Positions 18,458 to 26,817 are shown, counted from the stretch's first letter. The stretch is DNA of 64,000 nucleotides from Streptomyces solicavernae (GCF_029968095.1 NZ_JASCIR010000013.1:103880-167879); one strand, 5' to 3'. Notes: generated by a model from the letters alone, not told the origin. Translations and numbers: made by a program.

Positions 18458-19339
18458 ATGCTGAACAAGACTCCGCGCCAGGGCAAGATCCGGCTGACCC
18501 GCCGTGGCCGGGTCGCGCTCCTCCTGACCGGCGCCCTCGTGGCCGGCACGGCCGTGGCGGTGCCCCTGCTGCTCCTGAACCGCGGCGACGGCCGCCCGGA
18601 CACCCTGCTCGTCCCGGAAGGCTGGCGTTCCAGCCAGGTCTACGAGGCGGTGGACAAGGCCCTCGGCGTCGAGAAGGGCACCACGAAGAAGGTCGCCGGA
18701 TCGGCGGGCCTCAAGCTGCCGGGGGAGTCCGGCGGCAACCCCGAGGGCTACCTCTTCCCCGCGACGTATCCGATCGGCGAAAAGGCCACCCCGAAGTCGG
18801 TGCTCGCGCACATGGTCGACACGGCCAACAAGAGGTTCGGCGCGGGCGCGGTCGCTGCGGGCGCCAAGCGCAACGCCGTCTCCGTCTACCAGATGGTCAC
18901 GATCGCGAGCATCGTCCAGGCCGAGGCCGACACCCGGCAGGACATGGGCAAGGTCGCCCGCGTCATCTACAACCGGCTCGACCGCGGCATGCCCCTGCAG
19001 ATGGACTCCACCCTCAACTACGCCCTGAACCGCTCCACCCTCGACACCAAGAACGCGGACACGAAGATCAAGAGCCCGTACAACACGTACGACAGGAACG
19101 GCCTGCCGCCGACGCCCATCGCCAACCCCGGCGACGAGGCCCTGAAAGCGTCGCTCACGCCGCCCGCGGGTGACTGGCTGTACTTCGTCACCGTGAAGCC
19201 CGGCGACACCCGCTTCACCGCCGACTACCAGGAACACCGCCGCAACGTCGAGGAGTTCAACCGCGTCAGGCAGTCCGAGAGGGCGCAGCAGCAGCCGAAG
19301 GAACACGAGCAGGCGCCGAAGGCGAACGCGGCAGGCTGA
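18458..19339 (+). CDS. MltG-like endolytic transglycosylase, short form
   Basis: About 293 residues with one membrane anchor near the N-terminus and a YceG/MltG domain. MltG cleaves nascent glycan strands at the membrane. Motifs IASIVQAEAD (catalytic Glu region), MPLQMDSTLNY and SPYNTYDRNGLPPTPIANPG are clear. It lacks the long N-terminal extension found on the main Streptomyces MltG, so it is probably a second, shorter paralogue. Candidate starts are ATG 18410 and ATG 18458; neither has a strong ribosome site, and 18458 gives the usual short basic N-terminus. The 3' end overlaps the convergent monooxygenase gene by 74 bp. Confidence 0.85.
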   Translation: MLNKTPRQGKIRLTRRGRVALLLTGALVAGTAVAVPLLLLNRGDGRPDTLLVPEGWRSSQVYEAVDKALGVEKGTTKKVAGSAGLKLPGESGGNPEGYLFPATYPIGEKATPKSVLAHMVDTANKRFGAGAVAAGAKRNAVSVYQMVTIASIVQAEADTRQDMGKVARVIYNRLDRGMPLQMDSTLNYALNRSTLDTKNADTKIKSPYNTYDRNGLPPTPIANPGDEALKASLTPPAGDWLYFVTVKPGDTRFTADYQEHRRNVEEFNRVRQSERAQQQPKEHEQAPKANAAG

Positions 19340-20462
19340 GGCCAGGGGCCGGCGCTTCCGGCCTCAACTCCTCGACTTCGGACAAGAGTTGACGAACCTC
19401 CCGCACCGCGGCCCGGCCCGCGCGGTTCGCTCCGATCGTGCTCGCCGACGGCCCGTACCCCACCAGGTGCACCCGGCGGTCACGGGCCGCGCGCGTGCCG
19501 TCGAGCCGGATGCCGCCGCCCGGCTCGCGCAGCCGTAGCGGCGCCAGATGGTCGACGACCGGACGGAAACCGGTCGCCCAGAGGATCACGTCGGCCGCCA
19601 CCTCACGACCGTCGTCCCAGGCCACGCCCTCCGCGGTGATCCGGTCGAACATCGGCAGCCGGTCCAGGGTTCCGTCGGCGCGGCCCGCGCGTACCGCCTC
19701 CGTCAGGGCGAGGCCGGTCACCGAGACGACACTGCGTGGCGGCAGGCCCTGGCGGACCCTCTCCTCCACCAGCGCAACCGCCGCCCGCCCCTGCTCCCGC
19801 CCGAAGTCGCCGTCGCGGAACACCGGTTCGCGCCGCGTCACCCACGTCGTCTCCGCCGCGAGCGGCGCGATCTCCAGCAGGTGCTGCACACCGGACGAGC
19901 CCCCGCCCACGACGATCACCCGCTGCCCGGCGAACTCCTGCGGCCCCGGGTACTGCGCCGTGTGCAACTGCCGTCCGCGGAACAGCTCCTGCCCCGGATA
20001 GCGCGGCCAGAACGGCCGGTCCCAGGTGCCGGTCGCGTTGATCAGCGCCCGCGTCGCGTACGTCCCCTCCGAGCTCTCCACAAGGAGCCGCCCGCCCTCG
20101 CCCTCCCGTACCGCGCGCACGTCCACGGGCCGGTGGACGCGCAACCCGAACGTTTCCTCGTACGCCGCGAAGTACTCGCCGATCACCTCGGACGACGGCC
20201 GCCGCGGATCGGCGCCGCTCAGCTCCATGCCGGGCAGCGCGTGCATGCCGTGCACCCGGCCGTACGTCAGGCTCGGCCAGCGGAACTGCCAGGCGCCGCC
20301 GGGGCGCGGGGCGTGGTCGAGGACGACGAAGTCGCGGTCGGGCTCGAAGCCGGTGCGCCGCAGGTGATGGGCGGCGGACAGGCCCGCCTGCCCCGCACCC
20401 ACCACTACGACCTGCACGTTCCGTACCGCGTCCGTCGCTCCACGTACTCCGATGTCGTTCAC
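19266..20462 (-). CDS. Flavin-containing monooxygenase-like NAD(P)/FAD oxidoreductase
   Basis: A protein of about 398 residues with two Rossmann dinucleotide motifs: VVVVGAGQAGLSAAHHL for FAD at the N-terminus and VIVVGGGSSGVQHLLEI for NAD(P)H in the middle. Together with ILWATGFRPVVDHL near the end this is the pattern of FMO/Baeyer-Villiger-type or YUCCA-like monooxygenases. The substrate is unknown. The GTG at 20462 gives an N-terminus 13 residues before the FAD motif; an internal GTG just before the motif is also possible. The open frame continues to 20942, but there it runs through the decayed ssu sequence and is not part of this gene. Confidence 0.83.
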   Translation of the reverse strand: MNDIGVRGATDAVRNVQVVVVGAGQAGLSAAHHLRRTGFEPDRDFVVLDHAPRPGGAWQFRWPSLTYGRVHGMHALPGMELSGADPRRPSSEVIGEYFAAYEETFGLRVHRPVDVRAVREGEGGRLLVESSEGTYATRALINATGTWDRPFWPRYPGQELFRGRQLHTAQYPGPQEFAGQRVIVVGGGSSGVQHLLEIAPLAAETTWVTRREPVFRDGDFGREQGRAAVALVEERVRQGLPPRSVVSVTGLALTEAVRAGRADGTLDRLPMFDRITAEGVAWDDGREVAADVILWATGFRPVVDHLAPLRLREPGGGIRLDGTRAARDRRVHLVGYGPSASTIGANRAGRAAVREVRQLLSEVEELRPEAPAPGLSLPRSPSAPARVPSAAAAPSRTA

Positions 20463-20514
20463 GTTTCTACTAACTCGGGCGGGCCCGGGAATCTTCCCGA
20501 GCACAGACTCCAGG

Positions 20515-20885
20515 AGCCTTCCGGCGTACCGACTCCCGGATCGATCCCCAGTCGATCTTCTCCTTGACCGCGGCCGGCGACTCGCCCCGGTCGGATACAC
20601 ATCCGTGTGCCGGGCCGCGACCGGACCGGCGACCGCCGACGAACCGCCGCAGAAGATCTCCGGCAGTGGCTCCGGCGGCAGCGCGGTCAACCCGACCTCC
20701 ACCTGGAGCGCTCCCCGGGCCGGAACGCGACCCACACCGCCACCAGCCGTCCACCCGGTGGTCAGGGCCGACCTCCGCCAACGCCCGGCTCCGCCCGAGC
20801 AGCGCCACGAACTCCCCTGGCCGTACGCCGAGTTCGAGCTCGCCGACGACCCGGAGCGGAGGCCACCCGCAGCAGGTCGATGTGT
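20515..20885 (-). pseudogene. Decayed alkanesulfonate utilisation locus (ssuB and ssuD fragments)
   Basis: Two recognisable fragments in shifted frames on the minus strand. From about 20862 to 20788 the peptide ELELGVRPGEFVALLGRS is the start of an SsuB-type ABC ATPase; the Walker A lysine region is deleted and the frame jumps to RALAEVGPDHRVDG. From about 20690 to 20520 the peptides EIFCGGSSAVAGPVAARHTD and, one frame over, SPAAVKEKIDW match the SsuD region GGSS-x-VAA-H-DVYLTWGEPP-VKEKI of alkanesulfonate monooxygenase. Both fragments lack starts and active-site segments. I infer an inactivated sulfonate sulfur-scavenging locus. Confidence 0.68.
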
Positions 20886-20994
20886 CAGCGCGCCGTGAGC
20901 AGAGCTGAACGCAACATCCCGCTGAACGCAGCGAGATGCCACGCACGGTCAACGGTGTCTCACACCACGGACGTACGCGGGGAGCGCGAAAGGG

Positions 20995-21071
20995 CTGTAC
21001 GAAGAGGCGGCACGAAGGGGCGGTACGAAGAGGCTGCATGAGGGGCTGTATGAAGGGGGCAGTACGAAGAG
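20995..21071. repeat. Six imperfect 13-bp tandem repeats upstream of yjbQ-like gene
   Basis: Units of 13 bp (one of 12) of the form CTGTACGAAGAGG run from 20995 to 21071 and end about 70 bp before the start of the YjbQ gene. They are non-coding. Confidence 0.85.
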
Positions 21072-21139
21072 TGCGTAGGAGGAGGCGGCCCCGGTGCGGC
21101 CACTGGGCGCCGGGGTGCCCGGTGCGCGACGATGGCCGT

Positions 21140-21562
21140 ATGTCCGATCCCTTCACCACGAACGTCCTGACCCTCACGACCGGCACCACGGAACGAGTCG
21201 TCGACCTGACGGGCGACTGCGAGCGATTCCTGGCCGAGTCGGCGGCCGGCCGCGACGGACTCCTCAACATCTTCGTGCCGCACGCCACCGCCGGCGTCGC
21301 GGTCATCGAGACCGGCGCGGGCAGCGACGACGACCTCCTCGCCGCCCTGCACACCCTCCTCCCCGCCGACAACCGCTGGCAACACGCCCACGGCACCCCG
21401 GGCCACGGCCGCGACCACGTCCTCCCGGCCCTGGTACCACCGCACGCGACGCTGCCGGTGGTCAACGGGCGCTTGGAGCTGGGGACTTGGCAGTCGGTGT
21501 GTCTGGTGGACACGAACATCCAGAACCCGGAACGCCAGGTTCGGCTCAGCTTCCTCGGATAG
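21140..21562 (+). CDS. YjbQ family protein (UPF0047)
   Basis: A 140-residue single-domain protein of the YjbQ/UPF0047 family. Conserved blocks include LLNIFVPHATAGVAVIE, the HAHGTPGHGRDHVLPAL segment with its metal-type histidines, and the C-terminal GTWQSVCLVD. Some members can complement thiamine phosphate synthase mutants, but the physiological role is uncertain. The frame is open to 20936 through repeats; the ATG at 21140 is where the family begins. It is convergent with the chimeric regulator, 39 bp between stops. Confidence 0.88.
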   Translation: MSDPFTTNVLTLTTGTTERVVDLTGDCERFLAESAAGRDGLLNIFVPHATAGVAVIETGAGSDDDLLAALHTLLPADNRWQHAHGTPGHGRDHVLPALVPPHATLPVVNGRLELGTWQSVCLVDTNIQNPERQVRLSFLG

Positions 21563-21601
21563 GACGCCCGCCCACGACCGGCACCGGCCGGCCTCCCTCG
21601 G

Positions 21602-23500
21602 CTACGACCCCGACGCCGACTTGCGCGGGTCTCCGGGCCGTGGTGTCGGTTTGCCGGCCAGGGCCAGCCAGAGGTTGGGGTCGAAGTGCCCGTCGGGGAG
21701 CTGGGTGACCATGTAGCGGACGCTGCGCTCTACCTTGACGCGCCACAGGCGAGCGGCCTCGTCGCCGTCCCCTTCGCGGATCGCCTCGAAGATCACGGCG
21801 TCCTCCCGGGCGATGAGGTCAACGGCCGAGTCGGGAAAGCCCAGTTGGACGATGGAGAGAAACATCCGCAGGCGCATGGTGAGGCGCTGGAAGAACAGGC
21901 TTGACTGGGGCAGGTTCGCGGTCGCCGCGATCGCGTCCTGGAACGACAGGTCCGCGTCACCGATCCGCGCGTGGTCGCGGCCCGCACGGGCGACGGAGCG
22001 CACCTCGGACAGTGCCGCTCTTACGGGGCGTAGCTCACGCTGGTCGAGCATGGCGGCCCGATGTATGAGCACCGCTCCGAGCGCGCTCCGCGCGGCGTAG
22101 AGGTCCACGATCGTGTTGACGTCGACGTGCGGATACGCCGCCCCGCCCTGCGGCAGCCGTTCCAGCAGTCCCTCGTCGGCGAGGGCGTGCAGTGCCTTGC
22201 GGATGGCACCGCGGGACAGTCCGAGCTGAGCCGCCAGGGGAGCCTCCCTGACTCGCTCCGCGGACGGGCGGCGGACTGACAGCAGCTCTTCGCGCACTGT
22301 ACGGACCACCGGGTCGGCCGCCGGCGGGTTGTCGGGCATTTCGAGTGCATCGTCGACTGCCTCTGGGTTCGCGTGCCTCCCGTGCCTCCCGTACCTCCCG
22401 TTCGAGGTCGGTGAATGCTCGGGATTCTGACTGCTTGAGTCGTAAGTTTGCTGCCACCTGAAGGGGACGGCTTCCGCGCTCCAGCCGGCACACCATGTGT
22501 GCAGGTCGTCGCGGAGTCCGGGTAGGGCGGAGCCGAGCCCTGGGGCCGTTTCGTGGCTGAGCAGCGGATTGCCGGCAAGGAGCAGTTCGACCCCGCCGAG
22601 CCATGCCGAACCGGAGGCGAAGTGCGCGAAGTGCCCCTGGAAACGCGAGTTCTCCAACGTCCAGGCTTCGATGGTCGGGCGGGACCACGGGGTCGCCTCG
22701 CCCCCGACCAGGAGGTGTACCGACAGGTTCGGGGCGGCGCTCTGGTCGAGGTCATTCAGGAAGTCCCGGAGCGAGTCGCGCCAGGAAGGTTCGCCGGTGG
22801 TGGCCCGAGCCGTGGAGCCGCCTCGGAGCGTGGTGAAGGAGTCGGCCGTGGCGAACAGGTTGCGCGCCTGCGTCGAGGGCCGATCCAGCGAGGGCCGGTC
22901 CAGCGAGGGCCGGTCCAGCGAGGGTGTGCCCGAGGCGGGGCGGCGGCGCCGGGGTGATCCGGGGTCGCGCGCGGTGAGGGCGAGGACCCGGACGGGAGGA
23001 GCGATGAACAGCCCCACCACGTCACGGACTTCGAGCGGCAGACGGCCCGGCAGAGCGTCTGCAGACGGGACCCGGCCCGCCCTGACCTGGAGCCCGTAGG
23101 CACTCCAGATACGGCTCACCGTCGTCTGGCTGAGCCCTGATTCGGCGGCCATGGCCCGGGTCGACCAGGACCGCGCACCTGCGGGCGGCGCCGTGAGCAG
23201 ACGTACGAGGATCCGGGCGACGCTGTCGTCGTCGACCTTGGCCGGTCTGCCTGGGCGAGGGCGCTCGGCCAGACCGTCGAGGCCCTCGGCCAGGAACCGC
23301 GCGAGCCATGTGCCGACCATGTGCCGGGAGACGCCGAGCTCCTCGGCCACGGCCGTGTTGTCCGCGCCCGCTGCGCTCGCGAGGACGATCTGCGCACGCT
23401 GCGCCCGCGCCCGTGTGCTGCTGCGGCTGCGTGCCCAGGTCGACAGGGTGGCGCGTTCGCTGTCGGTGAGGGCGGGGAGGCGGCGGGGTTCCTTGGGCAT
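21602..23500 (-). CDS. Chimeric regulator: dead IS630-type transposase fused to GntR/FCD regulator
   Basis: One uninterrupted 632-codon frame. Residues 10-135 are an IS630-type HTH pair (VAEELGVSRHMVGTWLARF, then LSQTTVSRIWSAYGL). Residues 155-355 align with an IS630 DDE domain from VRDVVGLF to WCAGWSAEAVPFRWQQT. Two of the three catalytic acids are lost: the VDEKS-type Asp is Arg178 and the DNYGTHK-type Asp is Gly266; the third, in GGVELL (Glu305), remains. After a low-complexity linker, residues 395-455 are a GntR wing-helix (PLAAQLGLSRGAIRKALHAL) and 465-600 an FCD ligand domain in which the usual metal histidines are Gln521 and Asp567. It is divergent from the proline-derivative operon and probably controls it. 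Domain calls rest on remembered family patterns; the fusion itself is read directly. Confidence 0.85.
   Translation of the reverse strand: MPKEPRRLPALTDSERATLSTWARSRSSTRARAQRAQIVLASAAGADNTAVAEELGVSRHMVGTWLARFLAEGLDGLAERPRPGRPAKVDDDSVARILVRLLTAPPAGARSWSTRAMAAESGLSQTTVSRIWSAYGLQVRAGRVPSADALPGRLPLEVRDVVGLFIAPPVRVLALTARDPGSPRRRRPASGTPSLDRPSLDRPSLDRPSTQARNLFATADSFTTLRGGSTARATTGEPSWRDSLRDFLNDLDQSAAPNLSVHLLVGGEATPWSRPTIEAWTLENSRFQGHFAHFASGSAWLGGVELLLAGNPLLSHETAPGLGSALPGLRDDLHTWCAGWSAEAVPFRWQQTYDSSSQNPEHSPTSNGRYGRHGRHANPEAVDDALEMPDNPPAADPVVRTVREELLSVRRPSAERVREAPLAAQLGLSRGAIRKALHALADEGLLERLPQGGAAYPHVDVNTIVDLYAARSALGAVLIHRAAMLDQRELRPVRAALSEVRSVARAGRDHARIGDADLSFQDAIAATANLPQSSLFFQRLTMRLRMFLSIVQLGFPDSAVDLIAREDAVIFEAIREGDGDEAARLWRVKVERSVRYMVTQLPDGHFDPNLWLALAGKPTPRPGDPRKSASGS
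22874..22918. repeat. Three 15-bp repeats inside the chimeric regulator gene
   Basis: Units at 22874, 22889 and 22904 encode the peptide SLDRP three times, inserted in the loop after the first (lost) catalytic position of the transposase-like domain. A second low-complexity run (GRYGRHGRH) lies at the transposase-GntR junction near 22375-22405. Confidence 0.92.
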
Positions 23501-23821
23501 CGCGATCCAGTGTAGGCGTACTTAAAACTCACAACGCCGTGACGCCGAGTGTTTGCACAGGACCATTGTTGTGGGCCGGGCGGGGTCGCAGACTTCCTGG
23601 CAATCCGGCGGCAACACGGCCGACGCCCACAAGGCACCCCCGCCCACAAGGCACCCCCGAGCCCTTCCCCTCCCATTCGGCGCTACCCCCTTGGCACTTG
23701 ACGACGCACAGGTCGCGTCTCCCGACGCCGCGGCTCCCCGGCACCTCGGGGATCACGACGTGATCCGAGATCTGTGCGTCGGCCCAAGGGGCCGGCGGAA
23801 CTGAAAGCAGGAGCACCACTC
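23501..23821. other. Divergent control region between chimeric regulator and proline-derivative operon
   Basis: A 321-bp gap. Near the regulator, the minus strand has a possible -10 TACACT about 17 bp after GCGTTG. A 17-bp unit is duplicated at 23625 and 23642. A palindrome at 23750-23766 lies close to the permease start. No coding frame here is convincing. Confidence 0.6.
23750..23766. promoter_or_regulatory. 17-bp palindrome, candidate operator of the operon
   Basis: GGATCAC-GAC-GTGATCC has perfect 7-bp arms, 55 bp before the permease GTG. Short odd-spaced palindromes of this size are typical of GntR/FCD regulators; linking it to the chimeric regulator is inference from position. Confidence 0.55.
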
Positions 23822-25198
23822 GTGGACCACACCCAATCGATCATCGACAGGCAGCCCTACGGGCGGTTTCACCGCAAACTGTTCCTCCTCTCCTCCGGAG
23901 GGCCCTTCCTCGACGGCTTCATCCTCAGCATCATCGGCGTGGCCATCGCCGGGGCCGACGAGGACCTGGGGCTCACGACCTTCCTCGAAGGCATGGTGGG
24001 CGCCGCCGCCCTGGTCGGCGTGCTGGTCGGCGGGGTCGTCTTCGGCTGGCTCACGGACCGCGTCGGCCGCCAGGCCATGTACACCATCCACCTGGTCGTC
24101 CTCGTCGTCGCGTCGGCGCTGTCGCTCGGCGTGACCGAGGCCTGGCAGCTGATCGCGCTGCGCTTCGTCGCCGGGCTCGCCGTCGGCGCGGATCATACGA
24201 TCGCCACCGCGCTGCTCTCCGAGTGGCTGCCGTCGAACAGGCGGGGCCGGACGATGGGCGCCCTGGTCGCCATGTGGTTCGTCGGCGCGTCCACCGCCTA
24301 CTTCGTCGGGTACGTCGTCGCCTCCTCCGGCGGGGACGGTGCGTGGCGTTGGATGCTCGCCAGCGCCACCGTGCCCGGTGTGCTCCTGCTCCTCGGCCGG
24401 CTCGGCACACCCGAGTCCCCGCGCTGGCTGCTCAGCCACAACCGTCCCGAGGACGCCCGCGAAGCCATCAACACCGCTTTCGGCCGCTATCCGACCGACG
24501 CGGAACTCACGCAGCTGTCGGAGAGCGAACCGCCGCAGAGCGCCCGCCTCAGCGAACTCTTCAAGGGCGGATACCTGGGACGCACTCTCTTCGCGGGCGG
24601 CTTCTGGATGTGCCAGGTCGCCCCGGCCTTCGCGATCTGGACCTTCTACCCGGTGATCCTCGGCGAGTACGGCTTCGAGGACGGCAACACCGCCCTGCTC
24701 TGGTCCGTGGTCGTGAGCCTCGTGACGCTGGCCGGGTGTCTGCCCGCGATCCGGTGGGTGGACACGTACGGACGGCGGCCGGTGATCATCTGGACCTTCG
24801 TGGGGGTGGCGGTCTCCCTTGCGATGCTGGGCCTCTTCCCCGGAATGGCCGCGGCGCTCGCCATCACGATGTTCGTCATCAACGCCCTGTCGCTCGGCGG
24901 CGGCAACATCCTGCAGTACATCTATCCGACCGAGCTGTTCCCCACCCACATCCGCGCCTCGGCCATGGGTGTGGCCAGCTCCATCAGCCGGATCGGCGCG
25001 GCCGCGGGCACCTATCTGCTTCCCCTCGGCCTGGACACCATCGGCCTCGGCCCGTCGATGCTCGTCGGCGCGGGCATCGCGGCCGTCGGCACCGCCATGT
25101 GCGTCGCCTGGGCTCCCGAGACCAAGGGCAAGCCGCTGCACGAATCGGCCGCCGTCGGGCCACGTCCCACGGCCCCCGAGACCGTCAAGGTCCCGTAG
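23822..25198 (+). CDS. MFS permease, first gene of proline-derivative operon
   Basis: A 458-residue, 12-helix major facilitator of the sugar/metabolite:H+ symporter type. Signature loops are DRVGRQAMY after helix 2, LSEWLPSNRRGR between helices 4 and 5, PESPRWLL before the central loop, and the helix 8-9 loop DTYGRRPV. The frame is open to 23774, but CAGGAG with eight-base spacing selects GTG 23822. Being first in the operon, it should import the compound degraded by the following enzymes. It is a distant paralogue of the permease at 40360. Confidence 0.88.
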   Translation: MDHTQSIIDRQPYGRFHRKLFLLSSGGPFLDGFILSIIGVAIAGADEDLGLTTFLEGMVGAAALVGVLVGGVVFGWLTDRVGRQAMYTIHLVVLVVASALSLGVTEAWQLIALRFVAGLAVGADHTIATALLSEWLPSNRRGRTMGALVAMWFVGASTAYFVGYVVASSGGDGAWRWMLASATVPGVLLLLGRLGTPESPRWLLSHNRPEDAREAINTAFGRYPTDAELTQLSESEPPQSARLSELFKGGYLGRTLFAGGFWMCQVAPAFAIWTFYPVILGEYGFEDGNTALLWSVVVSLVTLAGCLPAIRWVDTYGRRPVIIWTFVGVAVSLAMLGLFPGMAAALAITMFVINALSLGGGNILQYIYPTELFPTHIRASAMGVASSISRIGAAAGTYLLPLGLDTIGLGPSMLVGAGIAAVGTAMCVAWAPETKGKPLHESAAVGPRPTAPETVKVP

Positions 25199-25245
25199 CA
25201 GCAAGGCAGTTCGTAGCCAGAGGCAGCAAAGGAAACGCAGCCACC

Positions 25246-26298
25246 ATGTCTTTCAAGCGAATGATCCACGCGGTCGAGACGCACTCGGGCGAACCGATGC
25301 GCGTCATCACCGGGGGAGTCCCCAACATCCCCGGCGACACCGTCTACGAGCAGATGAAGTGGCTCAAGGAGAACGACGACCAGCTCCGCAAGCTCATGCT
25401 GCGCGAGCCGCGCGGCTACCCGCCCCTGTGCTGCAACCTCATCGTGCCGCCGAAGCACCCGGACGCGGCGGCCGGTTTCATCGTCATGGAGCAGGTCGAG
25501 TACCCCGTGATGAGCGGCGGCAACACCATCTCCGTCGCCACCGTCCTCCTTGAGACCGGGATGATCCCGATGCAGGAGCCGGTCACCGAGTTCAAAATCG
25601 AGTCCCCCGCAGGGCTCATCGGCATCCGGGCCGAGTGCAGGAACGGCAAGGTCAAGAACGTCACGTTCGAGAACGTCCCGGCCTTCGCCGCGCACCTCGA
25701 CGCGAAGATCGCCGTCCCCGAGCTCGGCAAGGTGACCGTCGACGTCGGCTGGGGCGGCATGTTCTACGTCATCGCCGATGTGCGGCAGTTCGACCGGCTG
25801 GAGCTCGTCCCGGAACAGGGCGCGGAGATCGCCCGGGTCTCCTCGCTCATCCTCCGGGCCGCGCAGGACCAGCTGCCCGTGGAGCACCCCGACTACCCGG
25901 GCATCGGCATCACCATCTCCCAGCTCTCCGGGCCGACCGCCAACCCCGCCGCCGACCGCAAGAACGCCGTGACCATGGCGAGCGGCCCGGTCGACTTCGA
26001 CAACCCCGCCACCTGGACCGGTTCCGTAGACCGCTGCCCCTGCGGCACCGGCACCTGCGCCCGCATGGCCACCCTGCACGCCAAGGGCGAACTCGCCCTG
26101 CACCAGCAGTTCCGCCACGAGGGCGTGCTCGGCACGGTCTACACCGGCGAGCTGGTCCGCAAGACCAAGGTCGGCCCGTACGACGCGGTCGTGCCGACCG
26201 TCGGAGGCCAGTCCTGGATCACCGGCTACAGCACCCATGTCCTCGACCCCGAGGACCCCTTCACCGAGGGCTTCACCGTGGGCGACCTCTGGGCGTGA
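25246..26298 (+). CDS. Proline racemase-family enzyme, Ser/Cys active site
   Basis: A 350-residue protein of the proline racemase superfamily (proline racemase, 4-hydroxyproline 2-epimerase, trans-3-hydroxyproline dehydratase). The two acid/base positions are in VMSGGNTIS (Ser90, where racemases have MCGHxx Cys) and DRCPCGTGTC (Cys266). The Cys/Cys pair marks racemases and epimerases and Cys/Thr marks many dehydratases; Ser/Cys is a minority type reported for some hydroxyproline enzymes, so the exact reaction is open. It should convert an L-proline derivative to the D-form or dehydrate it. RidA, an amino acid oxidase and P5C dehydrogenase follow in the same operon. Confidence 0.88.
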   Translation: MSFKRMIHAVETHSGEPMRVITGGVPNIPGDTVYEQMKWLKENDDQLRKLMLREPRGYPPLCCNLIVPPKHPDAAAGFIVMEQVEYPVMSGGNTISVATVLLETGMIPMQEPVTEFKIESPAGLIGIRAECRNGKVKNVTFENVPAFAAHLDAKIAVPELGKVTVDVGWGGMFYVIADVRQFDRLELVPEQGAEIARVSSLILRAAQDQLPVEHPDYPGIGITISQLSGPTANPAADRKNAVTMASGPVDFDNPATWTGSVDRCPCGTGTCARMATLHAKGELALHQQFRHEGVLGTVYTGELVRKTKVGPYDAVVPTVGGQSWITGYSTHVLDPEDPFTEGFTVGDLWA

Positions 26299-26320
26299 CC
26301 CCGACGCCGCCTCCCCTCTC

Positions 26321-26392
26321 GTAAGCGCACCGAAGCCCGTAAGCGAACCGAAGCCCGCAAGCGCACAGAAGCCCGCAAGCGCACCGAAGCAA
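26321..26392. repeat. Four 18-bp tandem repeats between racemase and ridA genes
   Basis: Units at 26321, 26339, 26357 and 26375 (GTAAGCGCACCGAAGCCC type), starting 22 bp after a stop codon and ending 20 bp before the next start. Confidence 0.93.
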
Positions 26393-26412
26393 GCACCGCA
26401 AAGGAAGCACCC

Positions 26413-26817
26413 ATGACCACGCACGACGACGCCGCCGGCCGGGAACTCATCACCCTCGACTCCACCCCGGCGACGGCCCCCTACTCCGCAGCCGTCGCCC
26501 TGGGCCACCTGGTCTGGACGAGCGGCGCGCTGCCCACCCAGCCGGACGGCACCTGCCCGGCCGACTTCGACGACCAGGTCCGCGCCGCCCTGGCGAACCT
26601 GGAGAGCCAGCTGAACGCGGCAGGCGCCGACTGGTCGACGGTCCTCAAGATCAACGGCTATGTCTCCGACATCGAGCGGCTGCCGGAGCTCAACAAGGTC
26701 TACGAGGAAGTCGTGAACGTCCACGGCAAGCCCGCCAGGACCACCGTCGAGGTCTCCCGCTTCCGCGGCCACGTGCGCGTGGAGTTCGAAGCGGTGGCGT
26801 ACCGGCGGCAGGCCTGA
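26413..26817 (+). CDS. RidA family (YjgF/UK114) imine deaminase-like protein
   Basis: A 134-residue RidA-type protein. RidA enzymes hydrolyse reactive enamines/imines formed by amino acid enzymes. The motif GKPARTTVEVSRF contains the conserved arginine that binds the carboxylate, and HVRVEFEAVAY is the usual C-terminal block. In this operon it would clear or open the imine made by the neighbouring oxidase. It starts at ATG 26413 behind AAAGGAAG. Confidence 0.9.
   Translation: MTTHDDAAGRELITLDSTPATAPYSAAVALGHLVWTSGALPTQPDGTCPADFDDQVRAALANLESQLNAAGADWSTVLKINGYVSDIERLPELNKVYEEVVNVHGKPARTTVEVSRFRGHVRVEFEAVAYRRQA

Noticed and set aside
19266..20942. The monooxygenase extended N-terminally to 20942 (558 residues).
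   Set aside because: The extra 160 residues are decayed ssuD sequence read through; the true FAD motif begins 13 residues after GTG 20462.
21602..23500. An intact IS630 insertion sequence.
   Set aside because: There are no terminal inverted repeats or TA duplications visible, two catalytic residues are missing, and the frame continues into a GntR/FCD regulator.
26321..26392. The 18-bp repeat array as a CRISPR.
   Set aside because: Units are directly adjacent with no spacers and too short; no cas genes are near.
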